The notes: generated from the letters alone by a model not told the origin. A stretch of DNA of 16,654 nt from Dehalococcoidales bacterium (GCA_028706995.1 JAQTVR010000013.1:1-16654); one strand, 5' to 3'. Shown: positions 1-8,820, numbered from the stretch's first letter. Made by a program: numbers and translations.

Positions 1-368
1 GCGAGGATATAGACAAATTTCTGGAATACTATGATGGTGTTATTAAAGAACAAAATGGGGATATATATACCCTTCGCATTACACCTAAAGATAAGAGTGT
101 TTATTACCAGCAGATCTGGATAGAAGAAGTCATAGATTATGTTAAAGGGGTAGAAGTAAAAAGTCTAATTTCCGGGGTAGATGACACACTAATTACCAGT
201 ACAGAGTTTTTTGACATCAGCCAAGTAGATGGTATCTGGTTTGCTAAGAGCAAAACCATTAAAACAAGAGAGGAAAACGGTAACATAATCACCAATATTA
301 TTAAATACGAAGACATTAAGATCAATCAGAGTATAGCTGACAATCTTTTTGAAATAGAAATGCCGTAA
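1..368 (+). CDS. LolA-like outer-membrane lipoprotein-sorting domain protein (3' end only)
   Basis: The frame with codons starting at position 3 is open from the window edge to the TAA at 366-368, about 121 residues. The visible part alternates short beta-strand-like stretches. It includes an 'IWIEE' segment following a 'LRITPKD' strand, a 'DGIWFAKS' turn, and a closing 'YEDIKINQSIADNLFEI' strand and helix. This pattern is typical of the C-terminal half of the LolA/COG2834 'outer membrane lipoprotein-sorting protein' fold, which binds lipid or lipoprotein acyl chains in the periplasm. The N-terminus and any signal peptide lie upstream of the window, so full length is unknown. The stop is 11 bases before the next start, suggesting cotranscription with the TolB-like gene and the giant hydrolase. 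Assignment is by pattern only; other LolA/LppX-fold periplasmic proteins are possible. Confidence 0.6.
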   Translation, partial: EDIDKFLEYYDGVIKEQNGDIYTLRITPKDKSVYYQQIWIEEVIDYVKGVEVKSLISGVDDTLITSTEFFDISQVDGIWFAKSKTIKTREENGNIITNIIKYEDIKINQSIADNLFEIEMP

Positions 369-379
369 AGGAGCACATA

Positions 380-1450
380 ATGGGGTGGCGAGACATAAAA
401 CGGGTATATTTTTATATAATTCTTGGTTTAGGTTTATTAGTAATCTTTCTGCAAGTAGTCAACTACATACCAGTGATTATCAGGGGCATTGTTTCACCGG
501 AAACCGCTAATGAGAAGTTCGAGCATGGCAGGTATGGCAGTTGGTCCTGGACCCCGGATGGCCGGATCATCTATGTGAAAAGCATAGAACAAATGGAGCA
601 TACCCGCGGTATGGGCTCAATGGGATACAAGAACAGGGGAACAGTAACGCAGATCAGGATCATGGATGCAGATGGGAATAATGATAAATTGATTAAGGAT
701 ACCTACTATCCCAGCGTTCGACAGAAGATACTGAGAAGATATGCCGAATACCGGAAAAAGCATTTTGGATTTTTACCCTTGGAAGAATCAGATAAGATCA
801 ACCGTGAATCAGCTGAAGGGGTATTAGATAAGATATATCCTGACCCGCCTCTCTCTCACTTAGGTTGGATAGACTGGAATGCAATGAATAACAAGCTTGT
901 GTTTGTGGCTAATGATGGAACCGGCAAAACCGGGATAGCGGTGAGCGATCCAGAGTTTAAGGAAGTAAAATGGATAATTAAATATGATAACAGTAATTAT
1001 ATTCATGTTGCTCCAGAATGGGATCCAAATACAAATAGGTTTGCCTATTCTTTGGGCGATGATGTAATTGTTTATGATGAAAATGGCAATAGGTTAAATA
1101 ATATTCCAATTAGTCAATGCGGGACAAAAATAGGTTGGATCCCTAATGGGAAAGGATTTCTAACTAAAAGAGGTATTATAGATGTAAAAGGAAATTGGAT
1201 AAAAGAGTTTAAAGAATCTGTCAATGACCCCTCTATCTCTCCTGATGGACAGTGGGTAGTGTATTTTGATGTGAGTATATGGAAGATGAGCATTGATGGG
1301 GAAAATAAAATTGAACTGTATCATAAAGGTGGAAGCTTCTTCCCTAAGTGGTCTCCTGATGGTAAAAAGATTCTTATGGGATGGGAAGGTAACATAGAAG
1401 TAATCAATCCTGATGGTACAGGATATAAGGCAATAACTTTTAAGGAATAA
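380..1450 (+). CDS. Membrane-anchored TolB-like (PD40) beta-propeller protein
   Basis: This 356-residue protein starts at an ATG preceded by AAAGGAG at 366-372, a good ribosome-binding site. Residues about 10-32 form one hydrophobic segment with positive residues before it (WRDIKR), which fits an uncleaved signal anchor facing the periplasm. The rest is a series of PD40/WD40-like blades: 'SWTPDGRIIYV' near residue 56, 'LGWIDWN' near 160, 'HVAPEWDPNTNRFAYS' near 210, 'GWIPNGKGFLTK', 'SISPDGQWVVYF' near 285 and 'FPKWSPDGKKILMGW' near 318. The 'SPDGxxIxx' strand followed by 'DGT' turns is the TolB C-terminal propeller signature. There is no TolB N-terminal domain, so this is not orthologous TolB. 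The function is probably binding or scaffolding at the cell envelope. The stop is 2 bases before the next ATG, so translation of the giant hydrolase is likely coupled. The second half is clearly more AT-rich than the first. Confidence 0.75.
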   Translation: MGWRDIKRVYFYIILGLGLLVIFLQVVNYIPVIIRGIVSPETANEKFEHGRYGSWSWTPDGRIIYVKSIEQMEHTRGMGSMGYKNRGTVTQIRIMDADGNNDKLIKDTYYPSVRQKILRRYAEYRKKHFGFLPLEESDKINRESAEGVLDKIYPDPPLSHLGWIDWNAMNNKLVFVANDGTGKTGIAVSDPEFKEVKWIIKYDNSNYIHVAPEWDPNTNRFAYSLGDDVIVYDENGNRLNNIPISQCGTKIGWIPNGKGFLTKRGIIDVKGNWIKEFKESVNDPSISPDGQWVVYFDVSIWKMSIDGENKIELYHKGGSFFPKWSPDGKKILMGWEGNIEVINPDGTGYKAITFKE

Positions 1451-1452
1451 TA

Positions 1453-4400
1453 ATGATCAAACAAGGTAAGATTATTTTACTAACTTATGTTCTCTTAGCA
1501 TTTTCATTTGTCAGTCAGGTGAAGGCTACTGAGCTCACAAATGCTTTTGTCAAAGATTCTCCTTATGATCTTCTTGACAATGCTTGGGATGAGCCAAAGA
1601 CCTATAAACCAGAGCCAGTGTTATTCATTCATGGATTTAACTCACATTGCAATACCTGGGGTAGTGCTGATACGGCTGATTGGGGTAGGTTATCTATCTC
1701 GTCTTTGATGAACTACTATAAAATGTATCAGCTATTTGATGATTATCCATATGAAAAACTTAAGTTATCGAAAAAATTAGCCGATGGCCGTGAAGAAATT
1801 GATATATATAAGCATGTTTATCTTGAAACTATTGAATTCACCGATAATTTAGGCCATCCAAAGGAACAAGCAAAAGAGCTGGCGTATAGGATAATGTATG
1901 ATAATGACAACCCGTCGTCATGGCCTTTTGGTTGGCCTAAACCAAAAGACTCTGAACAAGGGGGATTTACCTCAATACTTAAGGAGTATTATTCAGGAGG
2001 TAACTGGTCCAACTCCTCTAATAACCTCATTCTCGTTGCTCACTCTATGGGAGGGATGGCTGCCAGAGAATTTCTAACTGATAGCAGCTTTGAATCCATT
2101 GCCGGTCCTGACAGGCATGTTAGTAAACTCATTATGATCGGCACTCCAAATTTTGGCTCTACCTGGGCGGCTTTGGGAAGGGCAGCTGTTTATGTGAATA
2201 GCGATCCAAAGCATGCCTTTGTAGTTGGCTCAGTATCACCAAAGATTTTGGCGGCTTCCTTATCTACAGAACTCATAGCCAATATGATGTTTGATTGGGG
2301 CGTGCTACGTTCGGAAGCAGTAAAGGCGATGAATCCTTGCGGAGATTATGTAAGGGAACTATACAACAAAAGCCTTGGACATCCTAATATGGATAAATGC
2401 CGGCCTTTAGCAGGGTATGTTTTAAGTAAATTACTCTATGATGCACAAACAGCAAAGGGAAGAATAAAAAGCGGTGGTATCAAACTGGTATCATATGTTC
2501 AAGCCATAGATGGGCTGAGTGATGCTATGGCAGAGGGAAATGGCGAAACTTATGCAGCAAAATGGCTCGTAAAAAAGGCAATCGGTCAAGTTTTGAATTC
2601 AGACGGCGTGGTTTCGGTGAAGAGCCAGTTATTCAGAACCACGGATAAATATTTTGAACTTAATGCTGGGCTTATTGACCCAGCCAAAACAAGAGTCATA
2701 GATGGCGCTTCACCACATATGGATTCAGTAACTATTATCCCAGGGATATATAATCAGAATGTGCCTTTTAGTGAAACAGGCAAATATGATGATATTTTAT
2801 CAGCTTTAGATGATACCCCCGTCATGAAACTACTTTCTCCGCAGGAAAGTCAGGTGTTCAGCGGTAATAAGATGCTCATTGAGGGTAAGTTTTATGATTA
2901 CTTACCAGCAAGTGCCATAATTAAGGTCTATGCGGGAATAAAAGAGATCGGATTAGCTAAAGATAAAACCCCTAAACCAATAGATATTACTAATACCGCT
3001 ATTACTGAAAACGGCAAATACAATGCAGGCTTTAGCTTTGAAGTAGACACTAATGAAATAGGAACTGCCACTTTTATTGTTGTTACTATAACAAATCCCG
3101 GCGCTAACAAAACATCCCAAGTTGTATTAATAAATATAAATCCGCCAGCCCAAACACAGATATATTATCGTCATAAGGATGGAAGTCAGCAGTTAGTTCC
3201 CAAAGGTACTCAAGTTGTTCTAACCAAGATCTTCCCAAACGGTGCGTTAGAAGAGTATGTTGAACAGACTCTAGTAGGAGATAATGGTTGGATTAAGTTC
3301 AATCATATTCCTACTTTAAACGAATATGGTAAATCAAACTTGCGCTATAGGATAATAGTAGACAGCATCAATAAAGAACCTAACTCACAAATGCCAAGGA
3401 GTACTGTGACAGTAGGTGAAACTGGTAATATGTATCGTTTAATCTCCCCCGTGGTTTATTTTAAACGAGGCGATTTTGACGAAGATGGCACAATTGATGA
3501 AGGATATCGGACAGTGTACCCAGACTCCAGTGTTAGGGAAGTGGTTATAGAAGAGGATTCTGTAGGGGTAGTTACTAGTGGGTATCTGACTACTCAATCT
3601 TATGAGTTTGGAGTTCCTTTTAGCGGAGTAATAACCTATCACAATAAACCGCAAGTGGGTAACATACTTAAAAGCCTTAATAAAGCTCACCTATTCTTGG
3701 CAAATTATGACCAGTCATCAAAAGTAATCAGCTGTGGTTACAGCAAGGACAAAGACCTAACCTTGAGCGGTATTACCTATTATGGCTATAATGCAAATTA
3801 TACTAAAAAAAGATTGTTTATAAATTCATTTAATCAAGAAGAATGGAATCAGGACGCTATCCTGCAGGCTTTTGGGAACATGCTTTCCAATAGATATTTT
3901 AGATTGGGACAAAATTACTTTCCGCAATGGGGAGCCAATACTACATCTGAACAGGCTTTAGTTAATGGCTGGAGCCAGTATTTTAATGCCATGAGCGCGG
4001 ATAGCAAGAAAATTAAAATAAACGGGATTGAAAGAGACTTAGGTTCACCATTAATAGCTAAAGGAATTGCTAATGAACAAGCAATAGTCGGTGCTCTGGT
4101 GGAAATAGGAAGATTTGATCTTATTTGGCCAAAGGTAATGGAGAATTTCAATGCTGGTAAATCTATCCTGAATATTAATGATCTATATGAAGTTATTAAA
4201 GACCAGAATTTCTCGCCCGCTGATGCCGGACAGATTTTTGTAAAGTATGGACTTAAACCCAAGCTTGTTTCAGTTAATAACTCTAATACCACCAGGCCAA
4301 TGTTCACTTGGAGCAGAAACGATACAATAGGAGGTGTTGGCAGTTGGGAATTTGGAATTAGCAGCACTCAGGATTTCAGTAATATTATTTATTCGCAACC

Positions 4401-7400
4401 AGGAATAAATGCAGAAAGTCTGGATATGTCGGCTGCGGGTGGGAGTATAGCAGCGGGCTTATCTGAGGGGCAGTATTTCTGGCGGGTGAAAGCTGAAGGA
4501 ACAAGCATAGATAATTTCTATTCTCTTAACGGGCAGTTTAATGTAAATCCGAGCTATATAAGTATAGCCTCTACTGGTGGCAGTGTGCCGATAAGCGGAG
4601 GAGGCAGCAGTACAACAACTCCAGTAAGTAAAAAAGCTGTTAGAAGTTCAGTGTCAATGGTTAGCGGTAATATACCCGGGACTCTGGAAATCCCTGCGGG
4701 AGCGGTTAATGGGGAAGTAAAGATAAACGTGACGCCGATAACTACCTCAGAGAAGCTCGGTGATTATATAGTACTTGGGCAGAAGCTGTATGAAATATAT
4801 CCGGATGAGTATACTTTCCAGAAGGCCTGCACTATTAAATTTAATTTAAGCGCATTTACGACTGAGGTGAATGGCTGCGGAATTTACCGGTATAATTTCC
4901 AGACGAAAGACTGGGACTTTGTTGGGGCTGATTATGACTCTACTGCTAAGACCATGTCTGCCAACACCAATAAACTGGGTATCTATGGCGTATTAAGGGA
5001 TACCAAAGCGCCAGAGATAACGAATATAGTGGACTCTCCAGACCCGTTCTCACCTAACGGTGATAGTGCCAATGATACAACAACCTTTAACTATGAGCTG
5101 AATAAAGCTTGTAACGTAAGTATACATATAGTCGGTGGTGATGCTGATGTGACTTTGGCCGCAGGTTTGCAAAAAACCAGGATGAACCATCCCACTTGGG
5201 ATGGCAAAGATAACCAGGGCAAAGTGGTCGCTGATGGAAAATATTCATATACTATTACTGCCACTGATCTGCTGGGTGGACAAACTTCAGCTACTGGGAC
5301 AACATTTGTCTTTACGCAGAAACCGGGCACGATAAATGGGCGTGTGCTGAATATATACGATGCCAGAATAAGGATGGTAGGCTCAACCCTGGAAACAAGG
5401 ACAGATGCTAGCGGGAATTTTACTTTGACGGATGTGCCTCCCAGTACGATCAGTCCGGTAAACATTGAGGTGCTGAAGAAGGGCTACTTCCGTGAAGTAT
5501 TTGAGAATATCAGCCTGGCTGCAGGGCAGAATATAACTCTGAACAATGTAGAACTTTCCGACCAGGCAGTAATCGCTCACCGCGTAACGCCGGACGAATT
5601 TTCACCCAATAATGATGGCTACAAGGACCAACTATACTTGAATTATACCCTGAACCGCAAGGTGCCGATCACAATGATCCTAAGTAGTAAAGGTGTAGAG
5701 GCATATAGGTATAAAGAAGAAAAAGATATGGGTAACAATGTCACCACCTGGGATGGGTATGCGAGTGCCGGCAAGATCGCCAAGAGCGGATATTACACTT
5801 ATCAGATATATGCGCAGGCAGAGGAAGAGAATATTTTGCAGGCTCAGGGGACTTTTATCCTGAATAACGGCTTACTCAAGAATATCCGCTGCCTGAATGA
5901 GCTTTTCTCGCCTAATGGCGATGGCCGGGATGATACCTGTGAAATCGCTTATGAAATGGATAATAACGGGATAGTTGACCTGAAGATATACAACAGCGAG
6001 AACCTGGAAATAGTCAGTTTAATGGATAAGGTGACCCGTATCCCGGGAAATTACAGCATAGAGTGGGATGGCAAAGATAAGAACGGACAACTCGTAGCAG
6101 ATGGCAGCTATACTTATAAAATAACATCATATTTTGAAGAAGGAATGCTTTCTAACACCCAAACCGGCAGTATCACGGTTGACCAGAACCCACCGCAATT
6201 GAGCAATCTGACGCCGGTTAATGGGTCGCATACGACCAATGTCATGCCAGTGATCAAGTGCAAAATAACTACTGACCAACCAGTAAGCGACATTGAAAAT
6301 GACCGGTTGAGAATGAAGATAGATGACTTCTATGTGCCTATTTCCTATACAGCGGCTACTGGGGAGATAGTGTTTGCCCCGGAAACCTCGCTGGGAGTCG
6401 GAGAGCACATCATCGTCGTGTATGCGGCTGATAGGGCTGGTAATGAGGCTGCTCCTTTAAGTAATGTATTCTATATTGATTCTCCGGGCGCTGATAATAT
6501 CAAACCCCAGATCAAGGAATTAACAGTAGTGGGGCTGGTGCAGACTATCAACGGCTTTGAAGTGTATAGCGGCAAGCCCAGCGTGATAGCCAAACTGTTT
6601 GATGAAAATAGTAGCATAGATACCAACAGCATCAGCCTGGAAATTGACGGGGAGCGCGTTGTCAATCAAAGTAAAACCATTGATATCATGCATGGTCTGC
6701 CTGGCGGTAAAGTGGATAGTGGGACTAAGAAAAATTACTGGCTGGAGCAATGGTTATATACTAAGGAAATCCTGTTGTACAATCCGCAAACTGGTACTTT
6801 GCGCTTTAACTTCCTGGAAGAGGTCACTGATAACTCCCTGCATTATGTAAAATTGCAAATGCGGGATATCGCTGGCAATATCTCGGCTGAAAAAGAATTT
6901 ACCTTCAAAGTGAACATTGACCGGGTATCGCCGACGATTACCGAACTGACACCGCTTAATAGTTCTACCATCAAGGCGACTATGCCGATGATTTCCTGTA
7001 AACTGGCGGATGACAAGAGCCAGCTGGACCTGTATAGCTTGCGTTTCATGCTGGATGGCGTGGAGCAGGAAATACCGACCAATGCCTTCAATTCCAGCAA
7101 TGGCCTGCTTGAATTTAAATGCCCATTAACACTCGAACAGGAGACCCAGCATATAATTACCATAGACATTGCTGATATGGCTGGCAATAAAGCTACCCAA
7201 GGTATGAGCGTGTTTACGGTAAAGGGTGATATGATCGCTCCAGTCATTGTAGAATTGCTTCCAGAGGATGGTATTTTGACAACAAACAGGCGACCAAGCA
7301 TGACAGCTATACTTGTGGATAACGGGGATAGCCTTGTGGATAAGTCGTCAATCTCATTGGGAATTGATGGGGATAACATATCTAATAACAATCTAATAAT

Positions 7401-8748
7401 TCAGCAGGATAGCGTGAAATCTAATACTGTCAATGTCAGCTATGTACCAGCTATCAACCTGTCAGACGGGCAACATTTATTAGTCATATCAGCTGAGGAT
7501 GAAAGCAATAACCAGGCTAATTCAAGGTCGGCCATGTTCCGGATCGGTGATGACAATGTGGCCCCGGTGATAGATCAGTTGAAGCCGGAAAATAGTTCTA
7601 CGATTACAGTAGTCAGACCGCTCATATCCGCCAGGCTCAAAGATGATGGGACGGGAATTGACCCGTCTTCTATTGTCTTGAAAATAGACGGAACAACCAA
7701 GCAGCTGCCAGAAGGGAGCTATTCTTCAGCGACTAATATGCTGACGTATGTTCCGAATGTTTACTTGAGTGATAATGCCCAGCATGTCGTGACTATAGAT
7801 GCAAAAGATAAGGCCGGCAATAGCGCTGTCCGGGCCATCAGCGTGTTTAATATCAAGAGCCTGATCGTAGGGGCGGCCAATGTCAGCGAAATATATCCTG
7901 AGGCAGAAGGTTTTAGTAACAAAAAACCGACACCGATCAAGGTTAATTTAGTCAGTGGTAACGGGACCATCGTTCCTTTTGCCAATATTCTGTTTTCACT
8001 AGACAACCAAGTGCGGCCGCATATATATAATGTTTCAGCTGGTGAAGTTAAATTTGCCTCGGACCCGGTACTGCCGGAAGGATTGCATTCTATAAAACTG
8101 AGAGCAGAAGATAACGTAGGCAACCTGATCTATATAGAATCCTCTTTTACCATGGACTATACCAAACCAGTAATTTCCCTGACCAAGGATATTCGTGATG
8201 GAGACTATGTCGATTCGCTGCAAAGTATTGATTTTGACGTAGTTGAGACGTTAAGCGGCGTTGACGAGAACTCCGTAAATGTAACGGTAGATAGTAAAAA
8301 ATATTCCGGCTTTAACTATCTGGCGTCTGCCAATAAATTAGCGCTGGCTCCAGCAGAACCTATTAGCGACGGGATGCATACTATTGAACTGCAGGTAAAC
8401 GATCGGGCCACTAATCCCAGCGATAAGAAAGTGCTGAAAGTCCAAATCGCCGGGGAATTGGCTGTTGAAGAAGTAGTAAACTTCCCTAATCCTTTCCCGC
8501 AGGAAGGGACTAAATTCACGTGCCAGCTATCCAAGCCGGCGAATATCAGGATCAGGATATATACGATCACTGGCGAGCTGGTAAAGCGGATAGAGACTGA
8601 AGGCCAGGCTGGATATAATGAATTCTTCTGGGATGCCACTAATGATTGGGGACGCAAAATAGCTCAGGGAGCGTATCCTTACATATTTGAAGCAGATGAC
8701 GGCCAAAAGAAGATAAAAATCAAGAAAACGTGCGTATTAAAAAGATAA
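1453..8748 (+). CDS. Giant secreted multidomain protein with N-terminal alpha/beta-hydrolase (lipase/esterase) domain
   Basis: 2431 residues with a signal peptide (hydrophobic 7-21, cleavage after V-K-A at 25). Residues 50-430 look like an alpha/beta hydrolase: HGF oxyanion motif at 60-62, AHSMGG nucleophile elbow (Ser198), IGTPNFGS at 229-236, DGVV (Asp384) and SPHMD (His422). Ser198/Asp384/His422 is a plausible catalytic triad of the lipase/PGAP1-like type. The order is then Ig-like (about 460-560), a mixed region with a degenerate peptidase-like stretch (about 795-845), FN3-like (about 940-1030), a Gly/Ser/Thr linker, ZU5-like (about 1070-1185), FlgD-like 1 (from about 1190), a carboxypeptidase-regulatory-like domain (about 1288-1370), FlgD-like 2 (about 1375) and 3 (about 1480), about seven Ig-like repeats (1577-2335), and a C-terminal FlgD/sorting-type domain with NFPNPF at 2343-2348. 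It is likely exported and surface-attached. The substrate is unknown; lipid or ester hydrolysis is inferred. AAGGAATA precedes the ATG closely. Confidence 0.85.
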   Translation: MIKQGKIILLTYVLLAFSFVSQVKATELTNAFVKDSPYDLLDNAWDEPKTYKPEPVLFIHGFNSHCNTWGSADTADWGRLSISSLMNYYKMYQLFDDYPYEKLKLSKKLADGREEIDIYKHVYLETIEFTDNLGHPKEQAKELAYRIMYDNDNPSSWPFGWPKPKDSEQGGFTSILKEYYSGGNWSNSSNNLILVAHSMGGMAAREFLTDSSFESIAGPDRHVSKLIMIGTPNFGSTWAALGRAAVYVNSDPKHAFVVGSVSPKILAASLSTELIANMMFDWGVLRSEAVKAMNPCGDYVRELYNKSLGHPNMDKCRPLAGYVLSKLLYDAQTAKGRIKSGGIKLVSYVQAIDGLSDAMAEGNGETYAAKWLVKKAIGQVLNSDGVVSVKSQLFRTTDKYFELNAGLIDPAKTRVIDGASPHMDSVTIIPGIYNQNVPFSETGKYDDILSALDDTPVMKLLSPQESQVFSGNKMLIEGKFYDYLPASAIIKVYAGIKEIGLAKDKTPKPIDITNTAITENGKYNAGFSFEVDTNEIGTATFIVVTITNPGANKTSQVVLININPPAQTQIYYRHKDGSQQLVPKGTQVVLTKIFPNGALEEYVEQTLVGDNGWIKFNHIPTLNEYGKSNLRYRIIVDSINKEPNSQMPRSTVTVGETGNMYRLISPVVYFKRGDFDEDGTIDEGYRTVYPDSSVREVVIEEDSVGVVTSGYLTTQSYEFGVPFSGVITYHNKPQVGNILKSLNKAHLFLANYDQSSKVISCGYSKDKDLTLSGITYYGYNANYTKKRLFINSFNQEEWNQDAILQAFGNMLSNRYFRLGQNYFPQWGANTTSEQALVNGWSQYFNAMSADSKKIKINGIERDLGSPLIAKGIANEQAIVGALVEIGRFDLIWPKVMENFNAGKSILNINDLYEVIKDQNFSPADAGQIFVKYGLKPKLVSVNNSNTTRPMFTWSRNDTIGGVGSWEFGISSTQDFSNIIYSQPGINAESLDMSAAGGSIAAGLSEGQYFWRVKAEGTSIDNFYSLNGQFNVNPSYISIASTGGSVPISGGGSSTTTPVSKKAVRSSVSMVSGNIPGTLEIPAGAVNGEVKINVTPITTSEKLGDYIVLGQKLYEIYPDEYTFQKACTIKFNLSAFTTEVNGCGIYRYNFQTKDWDFVGADYDSTAKTMSANTNKLGIYGVLRDTKAPEITNIVDSPDPFSPNGDSANDTTTFNYELNKACNVSIHIVGGDADVTLAAGLQKTRMNHPTWDGKDNQGKVVADGKYSYTITATDLLGGQTSATGTTFVFTQKPGTINGRVLNIYDARIRMVGSTLETRTDASGNFTLTDVPPSTISPVNIEVLKKGYFREVFENISLAAGQNITLNNVELSDQAVIAHRVTPDEFSPNNDGYKDQLYLNYTLNRKVPITMILSSKGVEAYRYKEEKDMGNNVTTWDGYASAGKIAKSGYYTYQIYAQAEEENILQAQGTFILNNGLLKNIRCLNELFSPNGDGRDDTCEIAYEMDNNGIVDLKIYNSENLEIVSLMDKVTRIPGNYSIEWDGKDKNGQLVADGSYTYKITSYFEEGMLSNTQTGSITVDQNPPQLSNLTPVNGSHTTNVMPVIKCKITTDQPVSDIENDRLRMKIDDFYVPISYTAATGEIVFAPETSLGVGEHIIVVYAADRAGNEAAPLSNVFYIDSPGADNIKPQIKELTVVGLVQTINGFEVYSGKPSVIAKLFDENSSIDTNSISLEIDGERVVNQSKTIDIMHGLPGGKVDSGTKKNYWLEQWLYTKEILLYNPQTGTLRFNFLEEVTDNSLHYVKLQMRDIAGNISAEKEFTFKVNIDRVSPTITELTPLNSSTIKATMPMISCKLADDKSQLDLYSLRFMLDGVEQEIPTNAFNSSNGLLEFKCPLTLEQETQHIITIDIADMAGNKATQGMSVFTVKGDMIAPVIVELLPEDGILTTNRRPSMTAILVDNGDSLVDKSSISLGIDGDNISNNNLIIQQDSVKSNTVNVSYVPAINLSDGQHLLVISAEDESNNQANSRSAMFRIGDDNVAPVIDQLKPENSSTITVVRPLISARLKDDGTGIDPSSIVLKIDGTTKQLPEGSYSSATNMLTYVPNVYLSDNAQHVVTIDAKDKAGNSAVRAISVFNIKSLIVGAANVSEIYPEAEGFSNKKPTPIKVNLVSGNGTIVPFANILFSLDNQVRPHIYNVSAGEVKFASDPVLPEGLHSIKLRAEDNVGNLIYIESSFTMDYTKPVISLTKDIRDGDYVDSLQSIDFDVVETLSGVDENSVNVTVDSKKYSGFNYLASANKLALAPAEPISDGMHTIELQVNDRATNPSDKKVLKVQIAGELAVEEVVNFPNPFPQEGTKFTCQLSKPANIRIRIYTITGELVKRIETEGQAGYNEFFWDATNDWGRKIAQGAYPYIFEADDGQKKIKIKKTCVLKR
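3841..3984 (+). other. Degenerate metallopeptidase-like segment inside the giant hydrolase
   Basis: Residues about 797-844 read like the core of a gluzincin-type peptidase in which the zinc ligands are gone. The expected 'HE(F/Y)GH' helix appears as Q805-A-F-G-N809. It is followed about 25 residues later by 'ALVNGWSQYF' (835-844), where active relatives commonly have 'A..EGWA.YF'. Both His positions and the Glu positions of the motif are substituted, so a catalytic role is not expected. This is a pattern-based inference; the stretch could instead be an unrelated helical domain that resembles the motif by chance. Confidence 0.3.
5020..6165 (+). repeat. Three FlgD-like modules with FSPN(G/N)D signature in the giant hydrolase
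   Basis: Three modules each begin with a Phe-Ser-Pro-Asn-(Gly/Asn)-Asp turn: 'DPFSPNGDSAND' near residue 1197, 'DEFSPNNDGYKD' near 1381 and 'ELFSPNGDGRDD' near 1484. Each runs through a strand like 'Y.LN..' or 'IAYEMD', then 'TWDG' or 'EWDGKDNQG', and closes with a 'DGxYxYxIxA' strand. This is the architecture of FlgD Ig-like and CHU-C/T9SS type-B-like domains. Modules 1 and 2 are separated by a carboxypeptidase-regulatory-like insertion starting at about 5329 ('GTINGRVLN..'). Confidence 0.75.
6181..8457 (+). repeat. Tandem Ig/cadherin-like repeats (about seven) in the giant hydrolase
   Basis: Repeats open with a 'P.I..L.P.' strand at residues about 1579, 1685, 1826, 1930, 2038, 2141 and 2239. 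Typical copies carry 'RPxIxxxLxDD' and 'IxLxIDG' strands and end with 'HxIxIxAxDxAGN'. The fold is a beta-sandwich stalk as seen in bacterial surface proteins. Each repeat is roughly 95-140 residues. The likely role is to hold the N-terminal hydrolase away from the cell surface, which is inference from architecture. Confidence 0.7.
8461..8748 (+). other. C-terminal FlgD-like / T9SS type-A-like sorting domain
   Basis: The last 95 residues start 'VVNFPNPFPQEGTKF', then contain 'IRIRIYTITGELVKRIE' and 'FFWDATNDWGRKIAQGAYPYIFEA', and finish with a basic tail ending VLKR. The 'N.PNPF', 'V.IYDxxGxxV' and 'WDGxDxxGxxVAxGxY' order is shared by FlgD Ig-like domains and by type-A C-terminal sorting domains of type IX secretion cargo. 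Being at the very C-terminus and near PorV-like genes favours a sorting or anchoring role, but that is not proven. Confidence 0.65.
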
Positions 8749-8791
8749 AGAAATCGCTTGAAAAAAGTGAAATTTCTGGTACTTTTATTAT
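8749..8791 (+). terminator. Weak candidate intrinsic terminator after the giant hydrolase gene
   Basis: Starting at the base after the stop codon, 8749-8759 can pair with 8765-8777. There are six inner pairs (including one G-U) and five outer pairs, separated by a two-base A bulge at 8771-8772, with loop GAAAA. A T-rich stretch (8783-8791) follows 5 bases later. The stem is AT-rich, so termination would be partial. It would separate the upstream three-gene block from the riboswitch-led block. Confidence 0.4.
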
Positions 8792-8820
8792 AAGACATAC
8801 AATCATATAAAACAGCACAA

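Noticed and set aside
3915..4367. 150-codon minus-strand ORF
   Set aside because: Antisense shadow of the giant hydrolase; no signal, motif or ribosome-binding site of its own.
6843..7391. 182-codon minus-strand ORF
   Set aside because: It lies wholly inside the Ig-repeat region of the 2431-residue gene, and the repetitive codon pattern of that region creates open antisense frames.
8758..8785. TTGAAA (8758-8763) with extended -10 TGGTACTTT as a promoter for the riboswitch block
   Set aside because: The spacing of 16 is acceptable, but the -10 matches poorly and the site lies inside the terminator-like hairpin. Evidence is too weak to list as a feature.
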